From: Pleurotus djamor
Taxonomy: Eukaryota > Basidiomycota > Agaricomycetes > Agaricales > Pleurotaceae
DNA: 64,000 nucleotides
NCBI GenBank assembly: GCA_029747585.1
Contig: JAPEVF010000124.1
Coordinates: 1-64,000 of the forward strand
Reading direction: 5' to 3'
Below, one piece after another: positions 50,714 through 62,884 of this stretch. A program made the position numbers and the translations under genes. Positions within the stretch are counted from its first letter, which is position 1; each line of letters starts with the position of its first letter. Below the pieces are notes generated by a model that did no database searches, was not told the origin of the DNA, and was given only the letters and a program-made list of their open reading frames with translations.

Positions 50714-53700
50714 ATGGATGACTCTTCACGCTCACCACCGCCAACGTCGCCGACGCCTAATGTAATGGCGACACCCACTAACGATGACATCGAGGCCATC
50801 ATCCAAATGGCCACTTCAAATTCGTCCAGAGGCACCTCAGACGGTCGCACGGCTCCGCGAGACACTCGTACGCAGTTGTTTGTGGGTAACGTATGTATTT
50901 AGAGCGAATCTACTCATTCTATACTCTACTCATGATTTGGCGGGCTGTAGTTGCCATACAGGGTGCGATGGCAAGACCTCAAGGATCTCTTCCGAAAGGC
51001 GGGGACAGTTCTACGAGCCGATGTATCATTGGGACCGGACAATCGTTCTCGTGGTTTCGGTACTGTGCTCCTAGCCACCGCAGAGGATGCGGGGAGGGCC
51101 GTGGACATGTACAATGGCTACGAGTGGCAGACGAGGGTGCTTGAGGTTCGCCCGGATCGGTCAGCCAACGTAGGCGGGACCATGCCTGGCGGAAGTAATT
51201 TGGGTTTGCCATTGGGCATGTCAGGTAGGGAGTATATCTCCTCGGCGACGCCATCTTCAACATTAGGTGTGTCTCTCTCTTGTTTTGGGTGGTCATATTC
51301 TTTGGGGAGGGTGTCTTGATTATCCGCTCAACCCGCCGTTTGTTTCGTTCGGGTTCGTCATGAGCGTTGGGCTGGGAGGGAGCCTTTCGAGAGGAGCAAT
51401 TACTTGCTCAGCCATGCGCCTATTCGTCGTGGGTGGACATGTTGTGGGTAGGAAGTGGGCCTTTGCGAATGCCCTCGTCCGCACTTTCGGACGGCGAGGC
51501 AACAGTGTACGGAGAGAAATCTTTGTTGACCGGACACAGTCCCCTTCGAGAACCTTTTCCTCGAGACAAATGACTATGTCTCCTGGCGAAAGAGGGGAGA
51601 AGGCATCAGACATTCTCAAAGGACCTGTCTCCGTTTCGAAATGGCTTGACGAGCCATCTTTTTATTTGTTGAGGGGATATCAGACCCTAGACTTCCTTAC
51701 TCAACCAGTCCCAAGAATGACCCCGCCGTGTCTGATCATACAACTGACCGATTTACTAGGATCCGATTTGCTTCGTGACGAAATTGAATTTTCGTCCACC
51801 CTTCACCACAGCGGCCCTTCCTCTGTAACACCCACCTCCTCTATTTTCCCTCACAGCGTCGCTTCACATACCCTTCTCGCACAGAATACCCCTGCTCACA
51901 TTCATACCCTTCAACATCCACCGTTTACCCACTCTCAATCCGCTCAAAATGTTCCAACAAGTCCTCAACATCTCCTACAACACTCTCGGACCCTCTCGCA
52001 ATCTCTCATAGCCCCGGGGCCTTCAGACCCTCTTCATCAATCGATGATGGAACCCTTCGATCATCAGCGTCCTAGCACTGGCGGAGCGGTTGGATCTGGG
52101 ATGAACGGGCTGGGGGCTTCGGGGACAATGAGTCTTGTCGACGGGGGGATGGGAGGTATAGCAAGCTTAGTGGGAGGGACAAACAACCCTCCAAATAGAA
52201 CACTCTTCGTCGGGAATGTGAGTTGCGGTAATTTTATCCATTTCACCTACCCAAGATCTTGTAGTAATCTCTTTCCCTCGCTCGTTATCCCCCACACGCA
52301 TGCTCATTGCCATCTCCTTTTTCTTTCTTTCGGACATGTTGTGTATCGCGCAATCTACACCCAAACATCCCCTCAAAATCATGCTCATATGAAATCGCCA
52401 CGATGAACGATGGTGAAAACGACTTGATGTGTGTCTGCGCCGTAAAAATAAAAATCACCGCTACATCGATGCGCCTACGAAATCTGTAGCTGCCATTCCA
52501 CGTCCAATGGCAAGATCTCAAAGATCTCTTCCGACTCTCGGGCCCTGTACTTCGCGCCGATGTCGCCTTGGCGTCAGACGGTCGGAGCAGAGGTTTCGGA
52601 ACGGTGGTGTTCAGGAGTGAAGAAGAGGCTGAGAGAGCAAGGCGTTACTTTGATGGGTACGTCTTATTTTTAAGTTTCGTACCTGTTTTAGCTAATTGCC
52701 CTATAGGTATGATTTCAGCGGGCGAACGCTGAAAGTGCACTTCGACAAGTTTTCACAGTCACAAGCTCAGCTGTTTGACCTCCCCGTACCCAGTAGTTTA
52801 TCTGGGATGACGCCATTGTCTGCCGTACCTTTGCGGGGATCATCGTCGAGTCTCCTCTCTTCAAGTCGCCTACCGTCAGAACAAGATGCCTCTGAGACAG
52901 GCTATTCGCCCAGTGCTGAGCGGTACCGGTCTCTCCATCAAACTAGTGGTAGTGGCAGTAGTTTGTTGTCGAATCCGGTTTCGCCGTTGCTCAAGGAGCC
53001 ACAACTGCAGACTCACGCTTCTCCCATCCCAAGACACGCGACAAGCTTCCCTCTGAGTATCTCAGCAGCTGTTGCTTTGTCGCGTACCCAGTCGCACCAA
53101 CCACGAGCTTTTTCGCCGTTCAGCCAGTCACTACCACCTTCACAACCTTACTCGCCCGTTCATCAGTCACGCTCTCGAAGTCCAAGTGTGAATACGCAAT
53201 ATCCTCAGACGACACGGTCCCGAACTGGAACGAACCTCAGCGACTTTTCTGGCAGCAGCAACACCACAACACCCCATCGCACGTCTCGTGCTGGAATGTC
53301 CGATCCTCAACAAGGCTTACCGGTTTCTTTGTCACTGCCTGAGTCTCTGCTGCCGAGCTCGTATCCCTCTCCTACACCAAGCTCTGCCTCGGCGATCCCA
53401 TCTTCGATCACAGAGTCCCTATTGCAGAGCTCCAGCTCAACGTCGAGAATGTCTAGTGCCGGAAGAGGATTGTCAGACAGGGAATGGGACCGCGGAGGAT
53501 TTGATTACCAGTCAACAGACCGACACGGCGGTTATCGGGAGCGGGGTGTTTCTGTGTCTTCGAATGCTTGGGAACGGAGCAAGTGGTCCGGAATAGGTGA
53601 CACGCAGGAAGCGGACTGGAGCGCTAGAGAGCATATGGCGACAAGACATGAAGATCAGGATGGGCGCAGAGGACGATCGGCTCCTAGGCGTGATGTCAGC

Positions 53701-55347
53701 GGTGGACTTGACATTGATGATTTGCTTCAATCCTTGGCCATTTCGAAGGCGGGTGAAGAGGCTGACGATGCTCGACGTGGCGCTGCCATGAGCCCCCGAG
53801 CGGACACTAGTGCACACAAATCTACACGGCGGCCTCCACTGTCTACAAATGCTGGCGTCCCTTCGTTAGATGAACCAACGACGCCTACTAGTTCATGGAG
53901 TCCTGCTTCAACGTCTGCGAGCCGATCTGCCTCTGCCGCAACCAGTTCCGGTGGTATGTCTTTCGCTTCATCTAGTGTTACTTCGGATCAGCTTTCGCCG
54001 AAACACCCACCAGCAGTACCGTCCATCCAACGTTACGATACCGAGCAGGAACGATCCAACTCGTCCCTTACCGTCGCAGAGGATGCGGGCCAGAGGAGGG
54101 CAAACTCGGAGACCGCTATCCATAATTCTGATGCCTCCTCGAAGCCTATGATCCAGCACTCCCATTCCCATCCCTCTGCTACGCAGACTAAAGCCTCTGA
54201 AACAGCATCGTCCTCCACGAACATGAAATCTCAACCTGTCTTACAACAACGTCGGCCTGGTATGCGTTCTCCACGTCATGTTAGAGCGGCACAAAATCAG
54301 CAATCCCATCAACAACATCCTCATCACCCAGGGCCTATTACGCTGCCTCCTGTCAGCTCTTTCATACCACCTCCGCATTCGTTATCACCCCATGGAATGA
54401 TGATGGTTGGCATGGGCTCTCCCGTGCATGGGATGTCTCCGTTGTACCATCCTGGTGCTCATACAACTCCAACAAATGCTACATCTGCCGCAAATGCAGC
54501 TACTCCAGGTTATACATATGGTCCTCATGGATTACATCCGTCACTTGTGCCGATGACGCCTCATGGGTTGCCTCCAATTACACCTTCGATGCCGCCATTT
54601 ACCTTCCTGCCTCAACCCTCTCCAATACACCATCACTCTGACCCATCTAATCCTGGAATGCATTACCCCCAGATGATGAGTATAGGAATGGGCGGGGTGA
54701 CCCTTGCTTCCTCGCCTACACAGTCATCATTCACGCCGACAACGCTAGGACCTTCATCACCACATCACCACCACATGTCTCAAGGCTATCAACATCCTGC
54801 TGTAGCTCACCACCATATGGTTACCGCCTTCTCCCCTGGCGTTGCAATGTCTCCTGGCTCAGTTTATGGCCGACCTGGTGCTCCCAGTAACCCATTCATT
54901 AATCCAGCTGTTGGCGCGCCTGTACACATGCATGTCGGCTACCCACATCCATTGCCTAGCCCGGGATATTATCCTCCGCCCCATAGTTTCTCCCCTGGCG
55001 AAGTGCAAGTTCCTGAACCTGGAGGCTACTTCGACAACGTCTATATGTATGACAGCATGTCGTATGGCCCTATCGGCCCGGGGACCTCAACTGACGTAGC
55101 TCAAGAAATCATGAAAACGAAAGAAGAGGGTGGTTCGGGCGATGTGGGGCTGAGTACCCAAGATACACAACCTGTTTCGGAGAGCGCAGAGTCACCTGAG
55201 GGAGAGGGATCTGGGGGAGACGCCAAACCCTCTAGAACGTACTCAATGTCTTCGAAGCGTCCGGAGGGGCTCTCTGTCATACATCGCTCAGATTCGGATC
55301 CCTCGATGAAGGCGGTCGCCACTGAGTCGGGCGAGACACAGAGCTAA
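50714..55347 (+). CDS. RNA-binding protein with two RRMs and long disordered C-terminus
   Basis: The start is MDDSSRSPPPTSP. RRM1 has RNP2 QLFVGN, an intron, then LPYRVRWQDLKDLFRKAG and RNP1 SRGFGTVLL. A Gly/Ser/Met linker follows. RRM2 repeats the plan: RTLFVGN, an intron, LPFHVQWQDLKDLFRLSG, SRGFGTVVF and YDFSGRTLKVHFDKF. The remaining about 870 residues are Ser/Pro/His-rich and disordered. The two RRMs resemble fungal Gbp2/Hrb1-type or MYEF2-like proteins, which bind mRNA in the nucleus. The exon spanning 51760-52218 is phase-consistent. The part between about 51250 and 51760 may be intron. Confidence 0.82.
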
Positions 55348-55810
55348 AACTGTTTTAAGTTCTTTTCTTTGTTTTCTTTGAAGGAGTTTCTCGGAGAAGC
55401 AAACGCATTTCTTGACTTTGTACAGNTTTCTTTTTTCTCCTCTTTTTTTTTCTGGAGCCTGGAGAATAGGCCCCTTGTTTCCGCTGTCGTATGGTATTCG
55501 TCCCGATCTTCTTTTCTTTGACGTCGACATTACTCCTCGACATGTTTCGACCATCGTTTTTGAATTTCCTTGCTAAGCTCGCAAAGCATCTGTGTCGCAT
55601 ATGTGTTTACTACATGACATTCCTACAATCATCCCTCCCAACACCCATTTCTCATTGTTATCTATGCATTGGAAAAATAGACTCGCATCGAAAATGTATC
55701 TGCTTGTGACCCCTGTTGTGTCCCAACTGTGGGAACGACTCGCGAGAGTAAGAAGTCAAACTTCGTTTCCTTCCCCAGTCTGTGCCCCATCTGCTCGCAG
55801 TCTTTCAATC
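55348..55810. other. Intergenic, no gene seen
   Basis: This T-rich 3' flank contains an 'n' near 55426 after an AG/T-run. No frame is supported. Confidence 0.5.
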
Positions 55811-57494
55811 ATGGCAGACGCTGGTGAGATACGGCACACTATATGGTATCCTTCAGTTGTGCTCACCACTACCAATTTTGCTTACTTTTCAAAGGCTTTT
55901 TCAAGGGGACCTCGACCGAGCAAGATCGGCGATTCTCTGACAAAGAGTTGAAGTTGCTGAAAAGTATGAAATTTCCACCCGAATTCGATAAGAAGGTGCG
56001 TGAAGCCCTCTGAATTAGTTTCTTGTGCATAGTGCACGTACTGACTATCCGAAGGTTGACATGAGAAAGGTTAATTTGGAAGTTATCAGACCTTGGGCCG
56101 CCAAGAAGGTGACTGAGTTAGTTGGCTTTGAAGACGAGGTTGTCGTAGAGTACGCCATGGGCTTGCTTGAAAATGAACACCAAGCAGTGCGTTTCTCCTT
56201 GTCTGCTTCGCCCTCGCGACTAAAACCTCCTCATAGTTTCCTGATCCCAAGAAAATGCAAATTAATTTAACCGGATTTTTGACCAAAGATACCCCTACGT
56301 TTATGCTTGCTCTATGGAAGCTCCTATTGGAGGCTCAAAGTGAAGTTAGTGGTGTGCCCAGAACGTTCTTGGAAGAGAAAAAGGAAGAGATGCGCAAGGC
56401 TCGGGAAGGTGATGTAAGAGCACTGGATGAACGGGACAGACGCGCTCGGTTGGATGAAATACGAGATGGTGATCGCGGAGGACGGGGAGGAAGGGGACGG
56501 GGAAGAGGAAGAGGACGGGGAAGAGGCGGGTTTGAGGATAACAGGGATGGGCGAACCCGAGACAGTGGTTGGGGCAATCGCGGTGGTGGTCCAAGCGGGG
56601 TATGTAAAACCTCGACCATTGGAAATGCCTTGCTAATGCTTGCTGAAGGGTGGCCGTCGTAGATTTTCTTCTCGCTCTCCTCCACGTCGTCGACAGCCAT
56701 CTTCGTCTCGTTCACCCCCACCGGAAAGACGCCATCGCTCACCTCCGAGACGGAGGTCCCCGTCTAGAGATATCCACAGCTCGCGCTCGCCCCCTCCTAG
56801 GCGGCGTCCATCATCCCGGCACTCTAGTTCGCGTTCGTCGTCGAGATCCCCTCCTCCAACGAAATCCAGAGGTCGTTCAGCCTCTTCAACTCCTCCTCGC
56901 GACCGTCGCCCTCGTGATTATCATAGTCGTAGTCCTCCTTCGAAACACCGTATATCTTCCGCTCGTTCTCCCTCCAGATCCAGGTCACCACCCCGGCGGT
57001 CCGCTGCTCGCCGCCGGAGCGTTTCTCCGCATCGACGAAGGAGTGCAAGTCCAAGACGCAGACGGCGTCGATCACCTTCTTCGTCTCGTTCTAGGTCTAG
57101 AGACCCACCCCCGCGACGACGAGGTAATAGCAGGGAGAGAAATAGGGAGACAGCTCGGGAGTCGAAACGCCCACGACGCAGCCCCAGCCCATCTGATAGT
57201 GCTGCATCTGGTCCTAGAACGGCTCATGCAGCTGATAAGATGGACGTAGATAGATCCCCTCTGCCTGTAGAGGGTCTCAAGATTAAGGGTCAGGCAGAAG
57301 CTGAGCGGAAGAGAGGCAATTGGGATGATGATCTTGATAAACCCGTGAGTCAAACTCTTTGACATGTTTTGACATCACCTCATCGGACTTTCTAGGTTTC
57401 CAAGCAGGCACAAGAAGAACTTGAGAGGAGGGAAAGCGAGCTCAAAGAGCAGGCTTTGAGGAACAAAGTCATGCGAAGTCGCAAAGTCGCTTAG
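55811..57494 (+). CDS. SRRM1-like PWI/SR splicing coactivator
   Basis: The start is MADAG, then GFFKGTSTEQDRRFSDKE and the PWI domain: KSMKFPPEFDKKVDMRKVN, VIRPWAAKKVTELVGFEDE, VVVEYAMGLLENE and INLTGFLTKDTPTFMLALW. A charged ERD-rich helix follows, then an RGG stretch (GRGGRGRGRGRGRG), a long RS/SP-rich domain, and the tail SKQAQEELERRESELKEQALRNKVMRSRKVA. PWI domains bind nucleic acid, and SRRM1 (SRm160) bridges SR proteins and snRNPs in exon definition. The gene is complete with stop TAG. Its presence near unusual micro-exon genes is noted in the findings as coincidence only. Confidence 0.93.
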
Positions 57495-58109
57495 GTTGCC
57501 GCATTGACGTCAGTGCGAACGTTGCCTGTTGGCATGTTATCTCGCTTCTTCCTTCGTTGTCTATGTAACAACCTCGTATAGTGCCAATGCCCCACGAATA
57601 CACTTACACCGTGGCTTGTAGTTGCGTGGCCTAACGGCGGCCTCGGAAACATCTGAATGATCGCTATCATTTTTGTGACTTTACTTCAGGGAAACGGACC
57701 AAGAAGCTCAGTCTTTGCCCGAACATTCGCTCCCCAAAATTCATCATTGAAACGGAGCAATCCCGGGCAAGTTGGCCCCATTCTCTGATCATATGAGGTG
57801 AGACTTCCTGTGAGATTTTTCCGAAAACCGACAACACCATCTGGTGCTCCACAAGCCGGTTGCTTACTTCCTTAAACACGCCCAGGTAACCCACTAAGTC
57901 CACCACCCTCGCTTCTTTCTAAACATACCGCTTTCTCTTGGGGCGTCAAGTTTATCCGTGATCGTGTTTCTGGGCTCTTGAAAAAGGATCAGTTGCCGCA
58001 CAACTTGCTCGTATGGCGGTCCTTGACATGGAAGAANTGCGGAAGTAAGTTCATGAGATGCACGTCATGTTATGCCGCCGCGCTTGGGNCGATATGGTTG
58101 TCTGCTCGG
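57495..58109. other. Intergenic, no supported gene
   Basis: The minus frame 57667-57906 lacks an ATG at its start and matches nothing, so I do not call it. Confidence 0.5.
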
Positions 58110-58116
58110 TATAAAA
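58110..58116 (+). promoter_or_regulatory. Putative TATA box of AA9 gene
   Basis: TATAAAA lies 56 nt upstream of the AA9 start codon. Confidence 0.55.
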
Positions 58117-58165
58117 GTCAGGCAAATTGGGCTCGTTTCCTAACGACCGTTTCTTCTCCTTCCNC

Positions 58166-59468
58166 ATGCTTCTCAAATTGTTTGCCGCCGCGTGCTTCGT
58201 CGCGTCNGCCTCAGCACACGCTACCTTCCAACAGCTATGGATCAACGGTGTTGATGCTGGAAATTCCTGTGTCCGTCAACCCGCATCCAANTCACCTGTC
58301 ACGGACGTGACTAGCAANGTAAGAGTTTTGACTCTTCNTATTNCNTTNNCCTNGNCTNACCTNTCCACAGGATCTNGCTTGCAATGCTAACGCAGCTTCN
58401 AGNGCTGGNGTGTGCAACGTCCAACGTGNGNTNCGNGANNTTTCGTCCATCGNTCTCACCATTNACNTACTTCNTGGGTTNCTAGCGGGAGACCGAGTCA
58501 CCGTCGAGATGCATCAACAACTCGGTGATCGTACTTGCGCCACAGAAGCTATCGGTGGAAACCATTACGGCCCCGTCACNGTGCGNTAGNNTTACTNNNT
58601 CNNTNCNANNCGAGGGGTTGACCATTTGTTTCGCATCTAGATCTACTTCGCCAAAGTATCTGATGCNACNACTGCTGTTGGCTCTGCCGCAAGTTGGTTC
58701 AAGGTCCATGAAATGGGCTTAGTCTCCAACAACCCNCAATACTTTGGTGTCCGTGAGTNNTACCTTNNTCCCCTTTACCNCCTATATGGNCANCCTAATT
58801 TACCNNNCTTGNNTCGTCTCCCATCACCGCAGATGTTCTTAATGTAAGTGNCCTTNTTNATGANGGNANAGGAACGTGCTCATCATCGGATATTAGGACA
58901 ATTGCGGTCATTACACNTTCACCGTNCCATCAGGTCTCGCGCCTGGCCACTACCTCCTTCGTGCTGAAGTCATTGGTTAGTCTACATTCCAAGTGCATTT
59001 GCCGGTAAATGCTTACTTCCGCACTTAGCCCTCCATGCTGCGGGTTCACCTGGCGGTGCTCAGTACGTCCATTTCATCAATTGGCTTCGATGCAATTAAC
59101 NAACGTTTCCGCAGGTTGTACATGTCATGCTTCCAGATTAACGTCGGAGGTTCCGGTTCCACCGTTCCTCTCGGAGTCAGCCTCCCAGGTGCCTACAGCA
59201 GCTCAGACCCTGGCATCTTGGTCAACATCTACTGGCCACCTCTCGAGACTTACACCGGTATGTACCTGTGTTTCTGACTACATTTATTAGAGATTCTGAA
59301 TTAACCGTCGCTTCAGTCCCCGGCCCCACTGCGATCTACGGAACGACCGCCATCCCAATGGCAACGACTGCTTATCCTACAACCGCTACTTGGAACACTG
59401 CCCTCCAACCTACTACCGTTCCGACGGCTGTGCCCACTCCTGGTCAGCCCGGTATCGGAATCGCGTAA
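58166..59468 (+). CDS. Lytic polysaccharide monooxygenase AA9 (GH61)
   Basis: The start is [12 protein letters not shown]. The signal peptide ends [14 protein letters not shown], leaving the required N-terminal His of the copper brace. [43 protein letters not shown] (second copper His), [57 protein letters not shown] (conserved Q and axial Tyr region), and [24 protein letters not shown] follow. A short Pro/Thr tail follows the catalytic domain, with no CBM1. Copper enzymes of this class cleave cellulose oxidatively. Many 'n' bases lie between 58024 and 58925 in both exons and introns, so about 40 residues are uncertain. Confidence 0.9.
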
Positions 59469-59834
59469 ACATGGATTGTCAATTGNTAAAATGGGTGTCA
59501 ATTTCAGTGGCACAATGAATGGATTATTTTTTGTCGTACATACGATTCGGATTATCACGATGGCAATGAACAGCAATGAACTTGGCTCGACTGCAACGGC
59601 TATTGTGGGGGTGGCGCTAGTTAACCTTTCCGCCTATACCGTGCAACGATCACTCAGGTACACAAAAGAATATTACATCATCTCCTCAGGTCAGAAAGAT
59701 TGAGACCCCTCAGGGTTTCTTCCCGCAACCTTTTTATGGCCCGGATACCTTCATAAGCAACGTCTCACACCCCTTCGTATTTACCCTCTACATAGGTAAT
59801 CCTCTCAGGATTACTTGAAGTTATTACCACCACA
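59469..59834. other. Intergenic, no gene seen
   Basis: 3' flank of AA9 and 5' flank of the next gene; nothing recognisable. Confidence 0.5.
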
Positions 59835-60579
59835 ATGTCAACATCATTACCCCTCTCCGCGAGCTCGACTGGAACCGCATTATTCGAATCGGCGTCAGCC
59901 TCACCAATGCCGACGCCGACCGGGCAACCAGACAACATGCAGAGAGGGGCGAACTACTTCTTCGGATTTCTGATCACATTTATCGCGCTGTTGCTGATAT
60001 TTGTGGGATGTGGGGTTGGCACCAGGCGTCGTTTCCTGACACGACGGGGCATGATGGCGGAATGGGCGGCGGAGGATGCGGCGCAACCCCCTCAGAAGGA
60101 ACCCGTCTTCATTGAGCCGTGGATAGGTGCAGGCGGTCATACGTGGGCTACGATGACGGTGAGTAGATATCATGCCCGAGAGCTTGACGTCAGGATCTCA
60201 TAAGCGAATGTTTCATATGCATTAGCCATTATCTGCGACGGCGAAATGGCCCTCGTCTAAATCACCATTGCCCACATCAGCGCAACCTACGCCTACATCT
60301 TCATCTCCATCCCGACTTCGCCAAATCCTCCATCATGCCCCTTGGCGGTTGCGATCCCCTCACAAACCAGGCGAAACCAGCAAGGAGAGGTCCCCCTCGA
60401 ACTTGGACAGCCCTTCGTCCCCTGTATCAGTACAGGTGACAGTCATGATTGCTATGCCGTCTCAGAACCAGTCCCAGTCGGAAAAGCCGCGCTCGGAAGA
60501 AGACGATAGGATACCTGAGTATAGTTTTGGCGTTACTCAGGTCGATTGGCGAGGGAAGAATTGGCTGCCATCTACATGA
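59835..60579 (+). CDS. Single-pass membrane protein, unknown
   Basis: Two exons are joined at ACG|GTGAGT and GCATTAG|CCATTA in phase. Residues 1-35 are Ser/Thr/Pro rich. The TM helix is FFGFLITFIALLLIFVGCGV. A basic stop-transfer TRRRFLTRRG, the segment EPVFIEPWI, and a disordered tail follow, ending PEYSFGVTQVDWRGKNW. The architecture and tail resemble the gene at 36393-37288. I do not recognise a function. Confidence 0.65.
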
Positions 60580-61238
60580 TACCAGGCTCATAAGGCCATA
60601 TATATCATTTGTACATTAGTTGTATTCGCTGCTTTGCTGTACTTTACCGCCATGGACGTCTTGTTATTCCCTTTGCATCGGCATTTCAAGAGTAGCTTCG
60701 ACGAGCTAACTCTACTTCGCCGTGTGATCTTGGTTACGCTTAGCGGCTTGAAGCTTGAAGAGCGTAGGCTCGACGTCGGAGACTCCATCGTGATTGCCCA
60801 GTAGCGAACTCCAATGGCAGAACATGACCTTCAGACCAGCCGGTCCAAGACAGGCCTCAGCAACGTTGAGTGAATCAAAAGAACCTCCAGTGCATAGTCG
60901 ATATCGGATTGACGTTGAAGTGAAGCCTTGGTGAAGCCCGACGTCCAAGTTCAAGCTGTTTGGACGGGTGCGCTTCAAGCTTCAAGTCACAGTCAATCAC
61001 TAGTCTGGTAGAGGCAAGCGTGTAGTGTTCAACAATATAGGGTAATCACACACGCATGTTGCGTTGTTGCAACAGTCATATGAAACAACATGCCACTCTG
61101 ACGATTGGTACAAAACCCATGAGCGAGAAATGATGGTCCCTCCACTTGTGCATGAAAACAAGACGAGAAAAGCTAAGAAAACCGGCCACATGTAAAACTA
61201 AAGGAGAAATTGCTTGGGGGAAGGGGGTGGCGGCTTTC
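60580..61238. other. Intergenic, with a short inverted repeat
   Basis: No gene is seen. GCTTGAAGCTTGAAG near 60746 is inverted near 60970 (CTTCAAGCTTCAAG). This could form a weak fold-back but is too short to name. Confidence 0.4.
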
Positions 61239-62315
61239 TTAGGTACCGGCCATACCAATAACACCAACTTCGTCGCGTATCTTGGCGATCTCACTCGCGG
61301 TGAGCGTGCCTTTCGTGGCGACAAGGAAGTCTTCCCATGCTTGGAGTGCGTCTGATTCTGCCGCAAATTCGTTCCTACATGAGGGTCATATGATGTGTGA
61401 GCATACGTTCGGGCTGTAAAGCGCGGAAGCAAGCAGGTACCTCAAGAAATTGCGAAGACGACCCCAAAACTCTGGTTTTGATACCGTGGTGTGATATGAC
61501 GAGATGTCAGGGGATAGGGAAGGTGGAGCATCGAGTGACAGTGTGATGTCGATGGGTTTGTCAAAGACGGGTGAAGAGCTTCCTGGAGATGGAGAAAGGA
61601 CGACCGAAGGTATACGCTGATGTTTCCGTCCGCCAGCTGGGTGTGCTTTTGCTGCGTCAACGAGCGTGATCGACGGAGTGGGAGAGGGGGGAGATGGCTG
61701 CGGAGACGGTTTCGTAGGATCCCATTCGTAGCCAGGTTTGAACATGAGTGTGACTGTAGCGCCGTCTGCGATATTGTAGTCTTTGAGAAGCTTGGTGTCC
61801 ACCAATGCCTTTCCTTTAAGCAAAAGTCTCTGGACGTCGGGTGGGGGTGCAGTCGGTTGGGCAGCCAACTTGGACTTTATATCCGAAATCGTGTCCGTCG
61901 GGTCGACTGTCAGACTGAACGAGGCAGGAGGCTTAAGGGATTTGATGGTTATAGAAATGCCGTCTGTATGATTAGCGCATGATGCACGCGTTGAAAGCAT
62001 TGTAGATTAGCTGTTCATGAGCATTTGACACGTACTAGCGTACTGTATGATACGTACCCTGTGACGCCATGACCACATCTTCATCAGGCCGCTCAGGTGG
62101 GGGCGGAAGATCAATCTAAATAACAGCAATAGTAAGCACGATGCAGATTACGGACTGGAACATGGCGGTTATGAATGATAGCGTACAGGCAAGATTGGGA
62201 CCTTCTTCAGTGAATTCTCTGGCGGCTGCTGATAATCGTCAGCATACGTGACAGGCTGTGTAGATAGCGTGTTCAGAAACGTCTTTGCGAATGCAATCTC
62301 TGCTTGATTAGCCAT
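61239..62315 (-). CDS. Get5/Mdy2-like ubiquitin-like protein of tail-anchored protein insertion
   Basis: The N-terminus MANQAEIAFAKTFLNTLS with YADDYQQPPENSLKKVP fits the Get5 N-terminal domain that binds Get4. After IDLPPPPERPDEDVV comes a ubiquitin-like domain: ITIKSLKPPASFSLTVD, TDTISDIKSKLA, QRLLLKGKALVDTKLLKDY and ADGATVTLMFKPG. After a Pro/Ser linker, FWGRLRNFLRNEFAAESDA, LQAWEDFLVATKG and TASEIAKIRDEVG fit the C-terminal dimerisation region. Introns keep phase and the TAA lies at 61239. Family role: with Get4 it hands tail-anchored proteins from Sgt2 to Get3 for ER insertion. Bag6-type substitution is not seen in fungi. Confidence 0.8.
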
Positions 62316-62510
62316 TTCTGCAGATTCGAGGAGATGCTGTTGAGGAAGAGAACGTTTTGAGGACAAGTTGGGATTCAATATTCAGGAGCAACGATCGGAA
62401 TGGGGCGCTTATCTGAGCGCCCAATGTCCCCACCAAAAACGGAAGGGCACCGGTTGGCTGAACACATTCACAAACTCTGCTGTCATGCCTTCAGACTCCT
62501 TATCAAGGTC

Positions 62511-62535
62511 TGTCCCCTTCGGGGTGACATACGAA

Positions 62536-62566
<31 letters not shown>

Positions 62567-62632
62567 GGCCCCTGCACAAGGATGACACGCTTTCCCGGAG
62601 TGGTAGACCTACGGGTCTCAATATTTATTTTT
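62511..62632 (+). ncRNA. U6 spliceosomal snRNA
   Basis: The core ATTGGAACGATACAGAGAAG followed by ATTAGCATGGCCCCTGCACA and AGGATGACACGC is the near-invariant U6 body. It holds the ACAGAG box that pairs the 5' splice site and the catalytic AGC triad. A 5' stem-loop (TGTCCCCTTCGGGGTGACA) precedes it. Downstream of the internal stem there is an extra hairpin (AGACC-TAC-GGGTCT), then a T5 run at 62628-62632, the Pol III terminator. No intron interrupts it. The exact 5' end is uncertain by a few bases. It is flanked by the divergent Get5-like and complex I genes. Confidence 0.95.
62628..62632 (+). terminator. RNA polymerase III T-run terminator of U6
   Basis: TTTTT directly follows the 3' hairpin region of U6. 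Confidence 0.75.
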
Positions 62633-62884
62633 GATTTTACTGCGAAAGTACAGTTGGCTCTTGACTACCATTGTTGAAGCATGAACGGCACGATGCGTTC
62701 AAGAAATCGAGGAAACTCGTGAAAAACATGCTCTTCCGCCGACGGTTTGGGACACTGACTTAGCAACTGGCCGTCACTGGGTACATAGCATTCCCACGGT
62801 CAATAAACTCATCCCACGCATCTCGCCGTTGTTCTGAACATCCGAGGCCACAACTTCAACTCAAATCTCTAACCCTCTTCTATC

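Noticed and set aside
51267..51760. An open frame continuous with the RRM linker exon
   Set aside because: The first 160 codons are not low-complexity like the rest of the linker and probably belong to an intron. I did not count them as protein.
57667..57906. A 79-codon minus-strand frame
   Set aside because: It starts with GTG, not ATG, has no acceptor upstream, and matches no family.
50714..62632. RRM protein, SRRM1 and U6 as a 'splicing island' explaining the micro-exons
   Set aside because: The genes are ordinary and unlinked in function at the DNA level; proximity alone does not support a system.
62368..62634. An 88-codon open frame overlapping U6
   Set aside because: It is the translation of the U6 snRNA gene and has no protein resemblance.
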